DNA of 64,000 nt from Oscillospiraceae bacterium (GTDB taxonomy: Bacteria > Bacillota > Clostridia > Oscillospirales > Acutalibacteraceae), in contig CACYHA010000005.1 in NCBI GenBank assembly GCA_902774035.1, forward strand, positions 1-64,000, in the 5' to 3' direction. Below are positions 1 through 7,024 of this stretch, one piece after another. Below the pieces are notes generated by a model. That model was not told the origin of the DNA, did not search any database, and was given only the letters and a program-made list of their open reading frames with translations. The translations under genes were made by a program, and so were the position numbers. How positions within the stretch are numbered: position 1 is the first letter of the stretch; each line of letters opens with the position of its first letter.

Positions 1-412
1 CAAGCTCGTAATGCGGCTTGAAACCGTCGTACTTGCCCTCGTCTTCCACGCCGTACTCTTTGCAGAGCTTCTGCAGCTCGCATTCGCCGCTGCGCACGCA
101 GGACAGGCACTTGCGGTTATGGGTGGAAAGGATCAGTTCCAGCGTCTTGCGGCGGGAGGAGCGGATCTTTTCGGTGTTGGTGAAAATCTCGGTGCCGTCC
201 CGCTCGATCAGAAACAAGCAGGCGGCCACAAGGCTTCTTGCGCCCTTGACCTCGGCAACGCAGAAACGGCAGGCGCCGATCTCGTTGAGATCCTTCAGGA
301 AGCAAAGCGTCGGGATCTCGATGCCCACGGAGCGGGCGGCTTCGAGAATGGTCGTACCGTAAGGAACGGTACAAGGCATGTTGTTGATTTTAATGTTGAG
401 CATTTTTTCCAT
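1..412 (-). CDS. hydA: [FeFe] hydrogenase catalytic subunit, N-terminal part (runs off window)
   Basis: The first 137 codons are present; the rest lies beyond the left edge. The N-terminus is a NuoG/HydA-type ferredoxin fold: a plant-type 2Fe-2S ligand set (Cys at about 38, 49, 52 and 66, including ACRFC) followed by the His-Cys 4Fe-4S signature HNRKCLSCVRSGEC. The H-cluster domain is not visible, so the catalytic role is inferred from the operon. The ATG at 412 follows a GGGGAGG ribosome site, 15 bases after the hydB stop. In this family the subunit reduces protons with electrons from NADH and reduced ferredoxin in the cytoplasm. It could in principle be another NuoG-like protein, but the gene order is that of hydrogenase operons. 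Confidence 0.85.
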   Translation of the reverse strand, partial: MEKMLNIKINNMPCTVPYGTTILEAARSVGIEIPTLCFLKDLNEIGACRFCVAEVKGARSLVAACLFLIERDGTEIFTNTEKIRSSRRKTLELILSTHNRKCLSCVRSGECELQKLCKEYGVEDEGKYDGFKPHYEL

Positions 413-427
413 GATCTGTACCTCCCC

Positions 428-2215
428 TTATTCTTTGATGATCGCGCCGAACTTGCAGGTTTCGATGCAGGCGCCGCACTTGATGCACTTGCTCGTGTCG
501 ATCGTGTGCGGATTCTTGACCGTGCCGGAGATCGCGCCCACCGGGCACTTTCTCGCGCAGGCGGTGCAGCCCTTGCACTTGTCGGCGATGATTTTATACT
601 GCAGCAGGTCTTTGCAGACGCCGGCCGGACATTTCTTGTCGACCACGTGGGCGACATACTCGTCGCGGAAGAACTTCAGCGTGGCAAGCACCGGGTTGGG
701 CGCCGTCTGGCCGAGGCCGCAAAGGGAGTTCTCTTTGATGTAGTAGCACAGCTCTTCGAGCTTGTCGAGGTCTTCCAGCGTGCCGTTGCCGCTCGTGATC
801 TTGTCGAGGATCTCGAGCAGACGTCTGGTACCCACACGGCAGGGCGTGCACTTGCCGCAGGATTCGTCGACGGTGAAGTTCAGGAAGAACTTCGCGATGT
901 CGACCATGCAGTTGTCCTCGTCCATGACGATCAGACCGCCGGAACCCATCATGCAGCCGATGGCTGTCAGGTTGTCGTAGTCGATCGGGGTATCGATGAG
1001 GCTCATCGGGATGCAGCCGCCGGAGGGGCCGCCGGTCTGGGCAGCCTTGAACTTCTTGCCGTTCGGGATGCCGCCGCCAATCTCTTCGATGATCTCGCGC
1101 AGGGTGGTGCCCATCGGGATCTCCACAAGGCCGGTGTTCTTGATCTTTCCGCCGAGGGCGAAGACTTTCGTGCCCTTGCTCTTCTCGGTGCCCATGGAGG
1201 CGAAGTATTCCGCGCCTTCACGGATGATGGTCGGAATGTTGGCGAAGGTCTCCACGTTGTTTTCCGTGGTCGGCTTTGCGAACAGACCCTTGACTGCCGG
1301 ATACGGCGGACGCGGTCTGGGTTCGCCGCGGTTGCCTTCGATGGAGGTCATCAGCGCGGTCTCTTCGCCGCAGACGAACGCGCCTGCGCCGAGTTTGATG
1401 TGCAGATCGAAATCAAAGCCGCTGCCGAAAATGTCCTTGCCGAGCAGACCCATTTCCTTGGCCTGGGCAATCGCGATCTCCAGACGTTTGACGGCGATCG
1501 GGTATTCCGCGCGGACGTAGATGTAGCCTTCGGTCGCGCCGGTGGCGTAGCCGCAGATGGTCATGGCTTCGATGATGCAGTGCGGGTCGCCTTCCAGCAC
1601 GGAACGGTCCATGAACGCGCCCGGGTCGCCTTCGTCGGCGTTGCAGACCACATATTTCTGGTCGGCCTGGTTCGCCGCCGTGAAGCTCCACTTGAGACCC
1701 GTCGGGAAGCCGCCGCCGCCGCGGCCGCGCAGACCGGAATCCTTCACGATCTGGATGACCTGCTCCGGCGTCAGCTCTGTCAGGCACTTCGCCAGCGCCT
1801 GATAGCCGTCGTAAGCGATGTATTCGTTGATGTCTTCGGGATTGATGACGCCGCAGTTACGCAGGGCGACGCGCTTTTGCTTCTTATAGAAGTCGGTCTC
1901 CTTGAGGGGCTTGACCTCGTCCTTCGTCTTGGTCTCATCGTAGAGCAGACGCTGGACGATGCGGCCCTTGAGCAGATGCTCTTCCACGATCTCTGCCACG
2001 TCTTCGGGCTTCACTTCGCTGTAGAAGCAGCCTTCGGGATAAACGACCACGACCGGGCCGAGGGCGCAAAGGCCGAAGCAGCCGGTGCGGATGATCTTGA
2101 TCTCGTTTTCGAGACCTCTGGCTTTGATCTCCGCTTCAAAGTTTTCGATGATTTTCGGCGAATTTGAGGAGGTACAACCGGTACCGCCGCAAACGAGCAC
2201 ATGTGAACGATACAT
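428..2215 (-). CDS. hydB: NADH-binding (NuoF-like) subunit of the hydrogenase
   Basis: A 595-residue flavoprotein with the full HydB layout. A thioredoxin-like 2Fe-2S domain comes first (Cys 9, 14, 46, 50). The NuoF core follows with the FMN/NADH glycine-rich segment GLRGRGGGGFPTG near residue 165 and ADEGDPGAF near 195. A 4Fe-4S site SCGKCTPCRVGT lies near 450, and two C-terminal ferredoxin motifs (CKGCTACARKCP and CIKCGACIETC) complete the chain. It oxidises or reduces NAD(H) and passes electrons between FMN and the clusters. It lies between the small 2Fe-2S protein and hydA in one operon. The additional N-terminal and C-terminal cluster domains are normal for bifurcating HydB and absent from plain NuoF. 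Confidence 0.93.
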   Translation of the reverse strand: MYRSHVLVCGGTGCTSSNSPKIIENFEAEIKARGLENEIKIIRTGCFGLCALGPVVVVYPEGCFYSEVKPEDVAEIVEEHLLKGRIVQRLLYDETKTKDEVKPLKETDFYKKQKRVALRNCGVINPEDINEYIAYDGYQALAKCLTELTPEQVIQIVKDSGLRGRGGGGFPTGLKWSFTAANQADQKYVVCNADEGDPGAFMDRSVLEGDPHCIIEAMTICGYATGATEGYIYVRAEYPIAVKRLEIAIAQAKEMGLLGKDIFGSGFDFDLHIKLGAGAFVCGEETALMTSIEGNRGEPRPRPPYPAVKGLFAKPTTENNVETFANIPTIIREGAEYFASMGTEKSKGTKVFALGGKIKNTGLVEIPMGTTLREIIEEIGGGIPNGKKFKAAQTGGPSGGCIPMSLIDTPIDYDNLTAIGCMMGSGGLIVMDEDNCMVDIAKFFLNFTVDESCGKCTPCRVGTRRLLEILDKITSGNGTLEDLDKLEELCYYIKENSLCGLGQTAPNPVLATLKFFRDEYVAHVVDKKCPAGVCKDLLQYKIIADKCKGCTACARKCPVGAISGTVKNPHTIDTSKCIKCGACIETCKFGAIIKE

Positions 2216-2227
2216 TCCGTTTCCTCC

Positions 2228-2599
2228 TTATTTCTTGATCGCGCCGACGGTGTATTCCGCGACGGGGTTGCCGTTGACCAGATGATCGACCACGACCTTG
2301 ACGGCCTTTTCGGGGTTCATCAGCACGTAGGTCACCTTTTCCTTGCCGGGTTCCGTGACCTCAACGATCGGCTCATACTGGCACATGCCGATGCAGCCGG
2401 TCTGGGCGACTGTGACATTCGTCAGGCCGCGCTTTTCGATCTCTTCCGTGAATTTGTTCATCACGGGACGGGCGCCGGCGGCGATACCGCAGGTTGCCAT
2501 GCCGACCACAACGCGGGTGAGCGCGGTGGAATCGTCACGGGCCGTCATTTTTGCTTTGGCGGCGTCTCTGAGCGCCATCAATTCTTCCAAGCTTTTCAT
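2228..2599 (-). CDS. small thioredoxin-like [2Fe-2S] ferredoxin of the hydrogenase operon
   Basis: A 123-residue protein with a NuoE C-terminal-type fold. The 2Fe-2S ligands appear as MATCGIAAGA (one Cys of the first pair; Ala or Gly stands where a second Cys might be expected) and TGCIGMC. It lacks the helical N-terminal half of true NuoE. Such stand-alone ferredoxin-domain proteins lie between hydC and hydB in many Firmicutes hydrogenase operons and are assumed to carry electrons or assemble with HydB. The start at 2599 immediately follows the stop of the ATPase gene, implying coupled translation. The exact role is inferred from context. Confidence 0.85.
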   Translation of the reverse strand: MKSLEELMALRDAAKAKMTARDDSTALTRVVVGMATCGIAAGARPVMNKFTEEIEKRGLTNVTVAQTGCIGMCQYEPIVEVTEPGKEKVTYVLMNPEKAVKVVVDHLVNGNPVAEYTVGAIKK

Positions 2600-3151
2600 T
2601 TATTCTTGCACCTCCGTAAGATTTGCAGTGTTTTCAGTGATATAGTCTTTGATCCAGCGCGCAATGTCCGGATCGTTCAGCGGCACATCGCCGAGAATTT
2701 CCTTCAGTTCGCGGGTGTCGAGCGTAAACGCCGAACCGTCGACCTGCACACGGTATATGAAGTCGATCTGCAGGTTCATGGTGATGAGCATCACGACTGT
2801 GCTGCACATATCGCCCAGCGGCACAAAGTCCACATGGTCGGTATGGAAAAACGCTTCGACCCGCGTTCCGACGCCGACTTCGCTTTCGATCGAAAGCGAA
2901 CCGCCCGTCATCTCCGCCGCCATTTTGAACAGCGGCACGCCCATACCGACCTTGCGGGTCGTGCGGGTGGTAAAAAACGGGTCGCGCACCGCGGCCACCT
3001 GTTCGGCTGTCATGCCTTTGCCGTTGTCGTAGACGCCGAGCATCAGTTCATGGGCGCGGCGGTCTTCGCGAACGACAAGCTCGATCAGCGAGGCTTCGGC
3101 GGAAACGGAATTCTGCGCAATGTCCAGCACATTGAGAGACAGCTCACGCAT
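2600..3151 (-). CDS. histidine-kinase-like ATPase-domain protein in the hydrogenase operon
   Basis: A 183-residue GHKL-type ATP-binding domain without a dimerisation/phospho-acceptor domain. It shows an N-box with DIAQNSV (residues 10-16), a G1 box VYDNGKGM near 40, and a G2-like stretch KVGMGVPLF near 66. The remaining C-terminal part (about 120-183) is an unassigned helical tail. It overlaps hydC by one base (TGATG) and is followed without a gap by the 2Fe-2S gene, so it belongs to the operon. Similar ATPases recur in Clostridia hydrogenase operons; a serine-kinase/anti-sigma or regulatory role is possible but not shown. No cognate response regulator is adjacent. Confidence 0.8.
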   Translation of the reverse strand: MRELSLNVLDIAQNSVSAEASLIELVVREDRRAHELMLGVYDNGKGMTAEQVAAVRDPFFTTRTTRKVGMGVPLFKMAAEMTGGSLSIESEVGVGTRVEAFFHTDHVDFVPLGDMCSTVVMLITMNLQIDFIYRVQVDGSAFTLDTRELKEILGDVPLNDPDIARWIKDYITENTANLTEVQE

Positions 3152-3645
3152 CAGGCATATTTTTCAAGGATCCCCTTGACGTCCTTCGCCGAGATCTTGC
3201 CGTACACGTCGTCGTTGATCACCATGACCGGGGCAAGACCGCAGGCGCCGATGCAGCGGCAGGCGGAAAGCGAAAACTTGCCGTCTTCCGTGCATTCCTC
3301 GGCTTCGATGCCGAGCTGCGCGGTCAGTTCGTTCAGAACATCCTGGGAGCCCTTGACGTAGCAGGCTGTGCCGAGGCAGACCGAGATGGCGTATTTTCCC
3401 TTGGGCGACAGGGCAAACTGCGCATAGAACGTCGCCACGCCGTAGACCTTTTCAAGGTCGGTGCCCATTCCGTCGGCGATCTTTTTCTGGATCTCGAAAG
3501 GAAGGTAGCCGTAGATGTCCTGGGCGACCTGCATCACGTGCATGAGCTGGCTCTGGTCTCCGGCGCATTCCGCAATGACCGCGTCCAGCTTCGCCGCCTG
3601 TTCGGGTGTGTCGGTGAAGGGAATTTTGCTGATTTTTTTAAGCAT
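3151..3645 (-). CDS. hydC: NuoE-like [2Fe-2S] subunit of the hydrogenase
   Basis: A 164-residue NuoE/HydC protein: a helical N-terminal bundle (about 1-75) and a thioredoxin-like 2Fe-2S domain with ligands in SVCLGTACYVKG and SACRCIGACGLAPV. It feeds electrons between HydB and the rest of the bifurcating complex. The start at 3645 (MLKKISK) is preferred over an upstream in-frame ATG because an AAGGAGG site sits 7 bases before it and the ten extra residues look like translated leader. It is the first gene of the operon and has its own promoter. Confidence 0.92.
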   Translation of the reverse strand: MLKKISKIPFTDTPEQAAKLDAVIAECAGDQSQLMHVMQVAQDIYGYLPFEIQKKIADGMGTDLEKVYGVATFYAQFALSPKGKYAISVCLGTACYVKGSQDVLNELTAQLGIEAEECTEDGKFSLSACRCIGACGLAPVMVINDDVYGKISAKDVKGILEKYA

Positions 3646-3707
3646 AGAGTGGTCCTCCTTTTTAGGGTTCTTCACAAAACATTCATATCTTTATGACATG
3701 TCAATAT

Positions 3708-3737
3708 ATGATAACATAAAACCATTGAAAATGTCCA
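3708..3737 (-). promoter_or_regulatory. sigma-A-like promoter of the hydrogenase operon
   Basis: On the minus strand, TGGACA (3732-3737), an 18-base spacer and TATCAT (3708-3713) precede hydC by about 60 bases in an AT-rich stretch. The leader would be about 55 bases. Confidence 0.5.
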
Positions 3738-3840
3738 TAGTTTTTTTCTCCAAGTTTTCAAAAAACAGGCGTTTTCATAAAAAGTTAGCACGCGCTTACT
3801 CTTTTCCTTGCAGGAAAAATGCCCTCCTGCGGGGCCTTGA

Positions 3841-3927
3841 CATCAACTCGAGAGAACGAACGGGACACGGCGCGGGCGCGCCTGTGCGCGATTCGGTCGA
3901 TTCGTTCTCCCTCTTCTCAAGTTGATG
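3841..3927. repeat. imperfect long inverted repeat in the 281-base gap between hydC and the zinc-ribbon gene
   Basis: CATCAACTCGAGAGAACGAA at 3841-3860 pairs with the reverse complement at 3901-3927, which carries seven extra bases. The inner part holds a GC-rich palindrome, GGCGCG-GG-CGCGCC. There is no ORF that looks coding here. It lies 30 bases past the stop of the minus-strand gene ending at 3957, so it may act in 3' end formation, although no clear T-run follows. The remainder of 3676-3956 holds the hydrogenase promoter and nothing else recognised. Confidence 0.5.
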
Positions 3928-3956
3928 GCACCGCCTTTTTGGGGAGGGCAGAGATC

Positions 3957-5309
3957 TTACAGGGTTTGCTTCAGCTTCCATTTCGCGTTGCTGACCTTCA
4001 GGCTGTATCCGCAGAAGGCGCAGCAGCCGTGGGCATCCGGCATGAAATTGCCGCCGCAGGAGGGGCACTCCCGCTCCTCCACAACCGCGCCTTTGGATTT
4101 CAGGCGCTCCGGATAGCGTGCGCGGGTGAACACGCCCTTCCAGTTTGTTTTTTCAAAAACAACGCCGCCGTCTTTGACGGTCTGCGTAAACAGCGGGGCG
4201 CTGACCGTCAGCTCCGTCGTCTCCTCGGTGTTTTTCACCGCGCGGACCTTGATATCTCCGATGAAGAAATCCACAATGTCAAGGGTCTTGAACCGGTTCC
4301 AGAGCTCCTCGTACATGCATTGCCTGAACTGATGGATCGAAAAGCGGACGATCTGCTTTTTGCGCTTTTCCTCAGCGCGGCGCAAAACAAAGCGATAGCT
4401 CGCGGCGGCGGCAACGGTCAGCGCGACGACGAGCAGCGTCGGAAGGACCGAAACCTGCGTGTGCTTCAAAAGCAGGGAATCGACCAGATGCACAAGCAGA
4501 CTGGACACAAAGCCGAACCCGGCGCAGACGGCCGCCCGGGAAAGCGGCGCCTGCGTCACAGGCTCCACGGAAAAATGCTCGGTCTGCCAGTCGTGGAACT
4601 CCGAAAAAAGGCGGCTGCCGCAATAGGGACAGGTGACAAGCTGGGTGTTGATCTCCAGCGCGGCTCCACAGGAATCGCAGACGATGTTTTTATGCTCCCC
4701 GTAAAAGACGGTCTCCTGCGTTTTCTTTTTCATATAGCCGAATTTATCCTTGCGGCTCTGCGTTTCCTTTTTCGCGTCTTCATAGCGGATATGCCGGCTC
4801 TGCAGAACGGAGATCCTGACCTCGGGGTAATAATGATCCTGCACCGGTTCGCCGCTGCGCGCGTCGGAATAGCAATCGAGCAGCGCAGAGGTCAGCTCGC
4901 CCTCCCGCCATTCGCGGCCGCCCTCGTTCCATTTTCGAAAGCCCGCTTTGCCGTTGTCGCCGCGCACGCTGACCGTGCCGCGCAGCTTAAGCTCCCGGCG
5001 GATGCCGTATTTTTTGAGGACCTTGATGATCCGCTGCATCCGTTCCAGAAAGGTTTTGTCCATTCTGTCGGGGAGCGCCGTTTCATCCGCGTCACGCCAG
5101 GCGAGCAGGATCGGCTCCACGGCGTTTTTGACCCCCTCGTCCACAAAGAGGCCGTCGATCGGGGGTTCGGTTGTTCTTCCCCGCAGAAATTTGATATTTT
5201 TTTTGGAAAACAGATTTGCGATCCCGGTTTTGATGCGTTGGAACGAGCAGACGCAGAACACGGCGCCCGCATAGAGGATCGCCAGCAAAAGGACGGCAGA
5301 AAACCCCAC
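3957..5309 (-). CDS. membrane protein with two zinc ribbons, possibly Tim44-like
   Basis: 450 residues, GTG start at 5309 with a GAAAGGAAGGG ribosome site 8 bases upstream. Residues 3-22 are a hydrophobic anchor. A zinc ribbon CDSCG...CPYCG lies near 212-232, two membrane segments near 252-310, and a soluble C-terminal domain (about 325-425) follows. A second zinc ribbon ECPSCG...CAFCGYSL closes the chain. The C-terminal domain has the feel of a Tim44/TIM44-like fold (charged, alternating), as in other Firmicutes zinc-ribbon membrane proteins, but this is a low-confidence guess. It follows the DUF3592 gene by 16 bases and shares its promoter. No enzymatic motif is visible. Confidence 0.65.
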   Translation of the reverse strand: MGFSAVLLLAILYAGAVFCVCSFQRIKTGIANLFSKKNIKFLRGRTTEPPIDGLFVDEGVKNAVEPILLAWRDADETALPDRMDKTFLERMQRIIKVLKKYGIRRELKLRGTVSVRGDNGKAGFRKWNEGGREWREGELTSALLDCYSDARSGEPVQDHYYPEVRISVLQSRHIRYEDAKKETQSRKDKFGYMKKKTQETVFYGEHKNIVCDSCGAALEINTQLVTCPYCGSRLFSEFHDWQTEHFSVEPVTQAPLSRAAVCAGFGFVSSLLVHLVDSLLLKHTQVSVLPTLLVVALTVAAAASYRFVLRRAEEKRKKQIVRFSIHQFRQCMYEELWNRFKTLDIVDFFIGDIKVRAVKNTEETTELTVSAPLFTQTVKDGGVVFEKTNWKGVFTRARYPERLKSKGAVVEERECPSCGGNFMPDAHGCCAFCGYSLKVSNAKWKLKQTL

Positions 5310-5325
5310 AGCAGCACCCTTCCTT

Positions 5326-5757
5326 TCAGCAGACTTCGGCTTCCGCCTTGCGTGTGCGCACCAGCCGCAGCGTCATGCCGCCGCCGACAAACAGCAGCAG
5401 CGCACCGAGCCCGATGCCGATCACCGGCCCGACAAGGCTCGGCGAGAGGACCTCCTGCGGCTTTTCCGGATTGTAGTAGACGGTCAGCGTATCGCCCTCG
5501 CGGTAGCTGCTTTTGTAATCGTCCAGTCGGGATTCATAGGTCGTCCCCCGCACGGTGTATTTGACATAGACGTCGCAGGTGTCCGCGCTGTCCGGATCGG
5601 CGGATGTGACCCACTCCATGCGGGTGATGACCGCCGTCGTTGTCGGAAAGGTGTGGATCCTGACCAGCTTCATGACGCCCAGCGTCAAAAAAAGCACGGC
5701 GCCGAGCAGACAGACCAGCGGAATACAATAGGTGTCGAACCATTTTCTGAAATTCAT
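5326..5757 (-). CDS. DUF3592-family membrane protein
   Basis: 143 residues. A membrane segment (about 11-33), an extracytoplasmic beta domain (about 38-110; conserved features are a TAVITRMEWV start, VKYTVRGTTYES, and YREGDTLTVYYNPEKP) and a second membrane segment (about 112-135). This is the DUF3592 layout; function unknown. The start MNFRKWF at 5757 is chosen over the upstream in-frame ATG because of the AGAGGGC site and because the promoter -10 at 5786-5791 would lie inside the longer reading. First gene of a two-gene operon with the zinc-ribbon protein. Confidence 0.8.
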   Translation of the reverse strand: MNFRKWFDTYCIPLVCLLGAVLFLTLGVMKLVRIHTFPTTTAVITRMEWVTSADPDSADTCDVYVKYTVRGTTYESRLDDYKSSYREGDTLTVYYNPEKPQEVLSPSLVGPVIGIGLGALLLFVGGGMTLRLVRTRKAEAEVC

Positions 5758-5785
5758 AAAAAGCCCTCTTTTCCGCTTTTTCTTT

Positions 5786-5814
5786 AATATAACACAATTC
5801 TCCCGGTTTTTCAA
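5786..5814 (-). promoter_or_regulatory. sigma-A promoter of the DUF3592 operon
   Basis: Minus strand: TTGAAA (5809-5814), 17-base spacer, TATATT (5786-5791). It lies back to back with the plus-strand promoter at 5824-5852, leaving nine bases between the two -35 boxes. Confidence 0.65.
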
Positions 5815-5823
5815 GCGTCCGGC

Positions 5824-5852
5824 TTGACAACCGCCGCCGACCATGCTAAAAT
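5824..5852 (+). promoter_or_regulatory. sigma-A promoter of the glycerophosphodiesterase-MGMT-argH operon
   Basis: TTGACA (5824-5829), 17-base spacer, TAAAAT (5847-5852); about 30 bases before the start codon at 5884. Confidence 0.7.
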
Positions 5853-5883
5853 TTTGAAAGATTCCAAACGGGAGGCGCGTGCA

Positions 5884-6711
5884 ATGACAAATTCATCTCC
5901 TGCCCTGCTGCGCGATGGAAAACGTCCGCTGCTGGCGGCGCACCGCGGCGTCTGCGGCGGCAACATTCCCTGCAACACGGAAAAAGCCTTTCTTGCCGCG
6001 CTCAGTCAGGGCGCCGACATCATCGAGCTGGACGTGACCCGCGCGCGCGACGGTTCGCTCTGGGTCTTTCACCCCGGCATGGAATATTCCCACCTCGGCA
6101 TCCGCAGACCCCTCGCCGCGCTGAAAGCCAAAACAATCGCCGCGCTGCGCTTTGTCAACGCCGACCGCACCCGCACCGAGGATCCCGTTCTGTCGCTCGA
6201 CGACGCGTTTGAGCTGCTGAAAGGCAGGGCGCTGCTGAACATCGACAAATTCTGGATGCATCCGGCAGAGATCGCCGACTGTATCCGCCGCCATGGACTC
6301 AGCGAACAGGTGCTCACAAAGATCCCGAACAGCAGACACGCCGCCGACAAAGCGGCCGCCGCCGCACCGGAGCTGCCGCTGTTTGCGGTCATTCGCGACC
6401 GTGACAACCTCACGCCGTATCTCCAAAGCCTTGGGATCAACCTCGCCGGTGTGGAAGCGCTGTTCGACAGCGAAGACGCGCCGATCATCAGCGAGGCTTC
6501 CGTCGAAAGCTATCACAGGCAGGGACTCGCCCTTTGGGGCAACGCGATCGTCTACAACTACAAGGACGTGCTTTCCGCAGGACACACCGACGACAAAGCC
6601 GTTTGCGGCGGCCCGGACTTCGGCTGGGGCTGGTTCCGGGAAAAGGGCTTCGATATCGTACAGACCGATTTTCTGCTCGCCGCAAAGCAGTATTACGACA
6701 GCACGCCATGA
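5884..6711 (+). CDS. glycerophosphodiester phosphodiesterase-like protein
   Basis: 275 residues with a GDPD-type TIM-barrel. AAHRG opens strand 1, NTEKAF and ELDVTRARDG carry metal-ligand positions, and WVFHPG holds the second catalytic His (usually HD; here HP). The family hydrolyses glycerophosphodiesters to glycerol 3-phosphate and an alcohol. There is no signal peptide, so a cytoplasmic location is expected. The changed HD motif and several divergent segments mean the substrate may not be a classical glycerophosphodiester. The ATG at 5884 follows GGGAGG; upstream in-frame codons would place the start inside the promoter. Its stop overlaps the next gene (ATGA). Confidence 0.75.
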   Translation: MTNSSPALLRDGKRPLLAAHRGVCGGNIPCNTEKAFLAALSQGADIIELDVTRARDGSLWVFHPGMEYSHLGIRRPLAALKAKTIAALRFVNADRTRTEDPVLSLDDAFELLKGRALLNIDKFWMHPAEIADCIRRHGLSEQVLTKIPNSRHAADKAAAAAPELPLFAVIRDRDNLTPYLQSLGINLAGVEALFDSEDAPIISEASVESYHRQGLALWGNAIVYNYKDVLSAGHTDDKAVCGGPDFGWGWFREKGFDIVQTDFLLAAKQYYDSTP

Positions 6712-7013
6712 CCGCGTTTGAAAGGATCTATGAGGTCGTGCGCACCATTCCGGAAGGAAAGGTCGCGTCCTACGGCCAGATCGCAGCCCTCGCGGGAAAT
6801 CCGCGCTGGGCGCGAACGGTGGGCTATGCCCTGCACCGGAACCCGGAACCCGGCGTTATCCCCTGCCACCGCGTTGTCCACGCGGACGGCGCCGTTTCGT
6901 CCGCCTTTGCGTTCGGCGGACCGAACATCCAGATCGAACTGCTCCGGCAGGAGGGCGTCGCCTTTCTCGACGACACCCACGTCGATATGAAACAACACCA
7001 GATCAAGTTTTAG
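6708..7013 (+). CDS. single-domain MGMT-family protein (O6-alkylguanine DNA repair/recognition)
   Basis: 101 residues corresponding only to the DNA-binding/active-site domain of O6-methylguanine-DNA methyltransferase. The helix-turn-helix part (YGQIAALAG, residues 22-30) and the arginine finger region are followed by IPCHRVV, which keeps the methyl-acceptor Cys. Alkyltransferase-like proteins of the same length normally have Trp there, so this one may be able to accept an alkyl group. The N-terminal RNase-H-like domain of full-length Ogt is missing. It overlaps the preceding gene by four bases and lies 11 bases before argH; no functional link to either is evident. Confidence 0.85.
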   Translation: MTAFERIYEVVRTIPEGKVASYGQIAALAGNPRWARTVGYALHRNPEPGVIPCHRVVHADGAVSSAFAFGGPNIQIELLRQEGVAFLDDTHVDMKQHQIKF

Positions 7014-7024
7014 GAGGACTGATT

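Noticed and set aside
11-2167. 718-codon open frame on the plus strand
   Set aside because: It lies antisense to hydA and hydB, which have full domain signatures; long antisense frames are expected in GC-rich genes. The same applies to the long frames opposite argH (7010-8512), thrS (12040-13800), ddl/murF (48707-51523) and GH36 (59828-62110).
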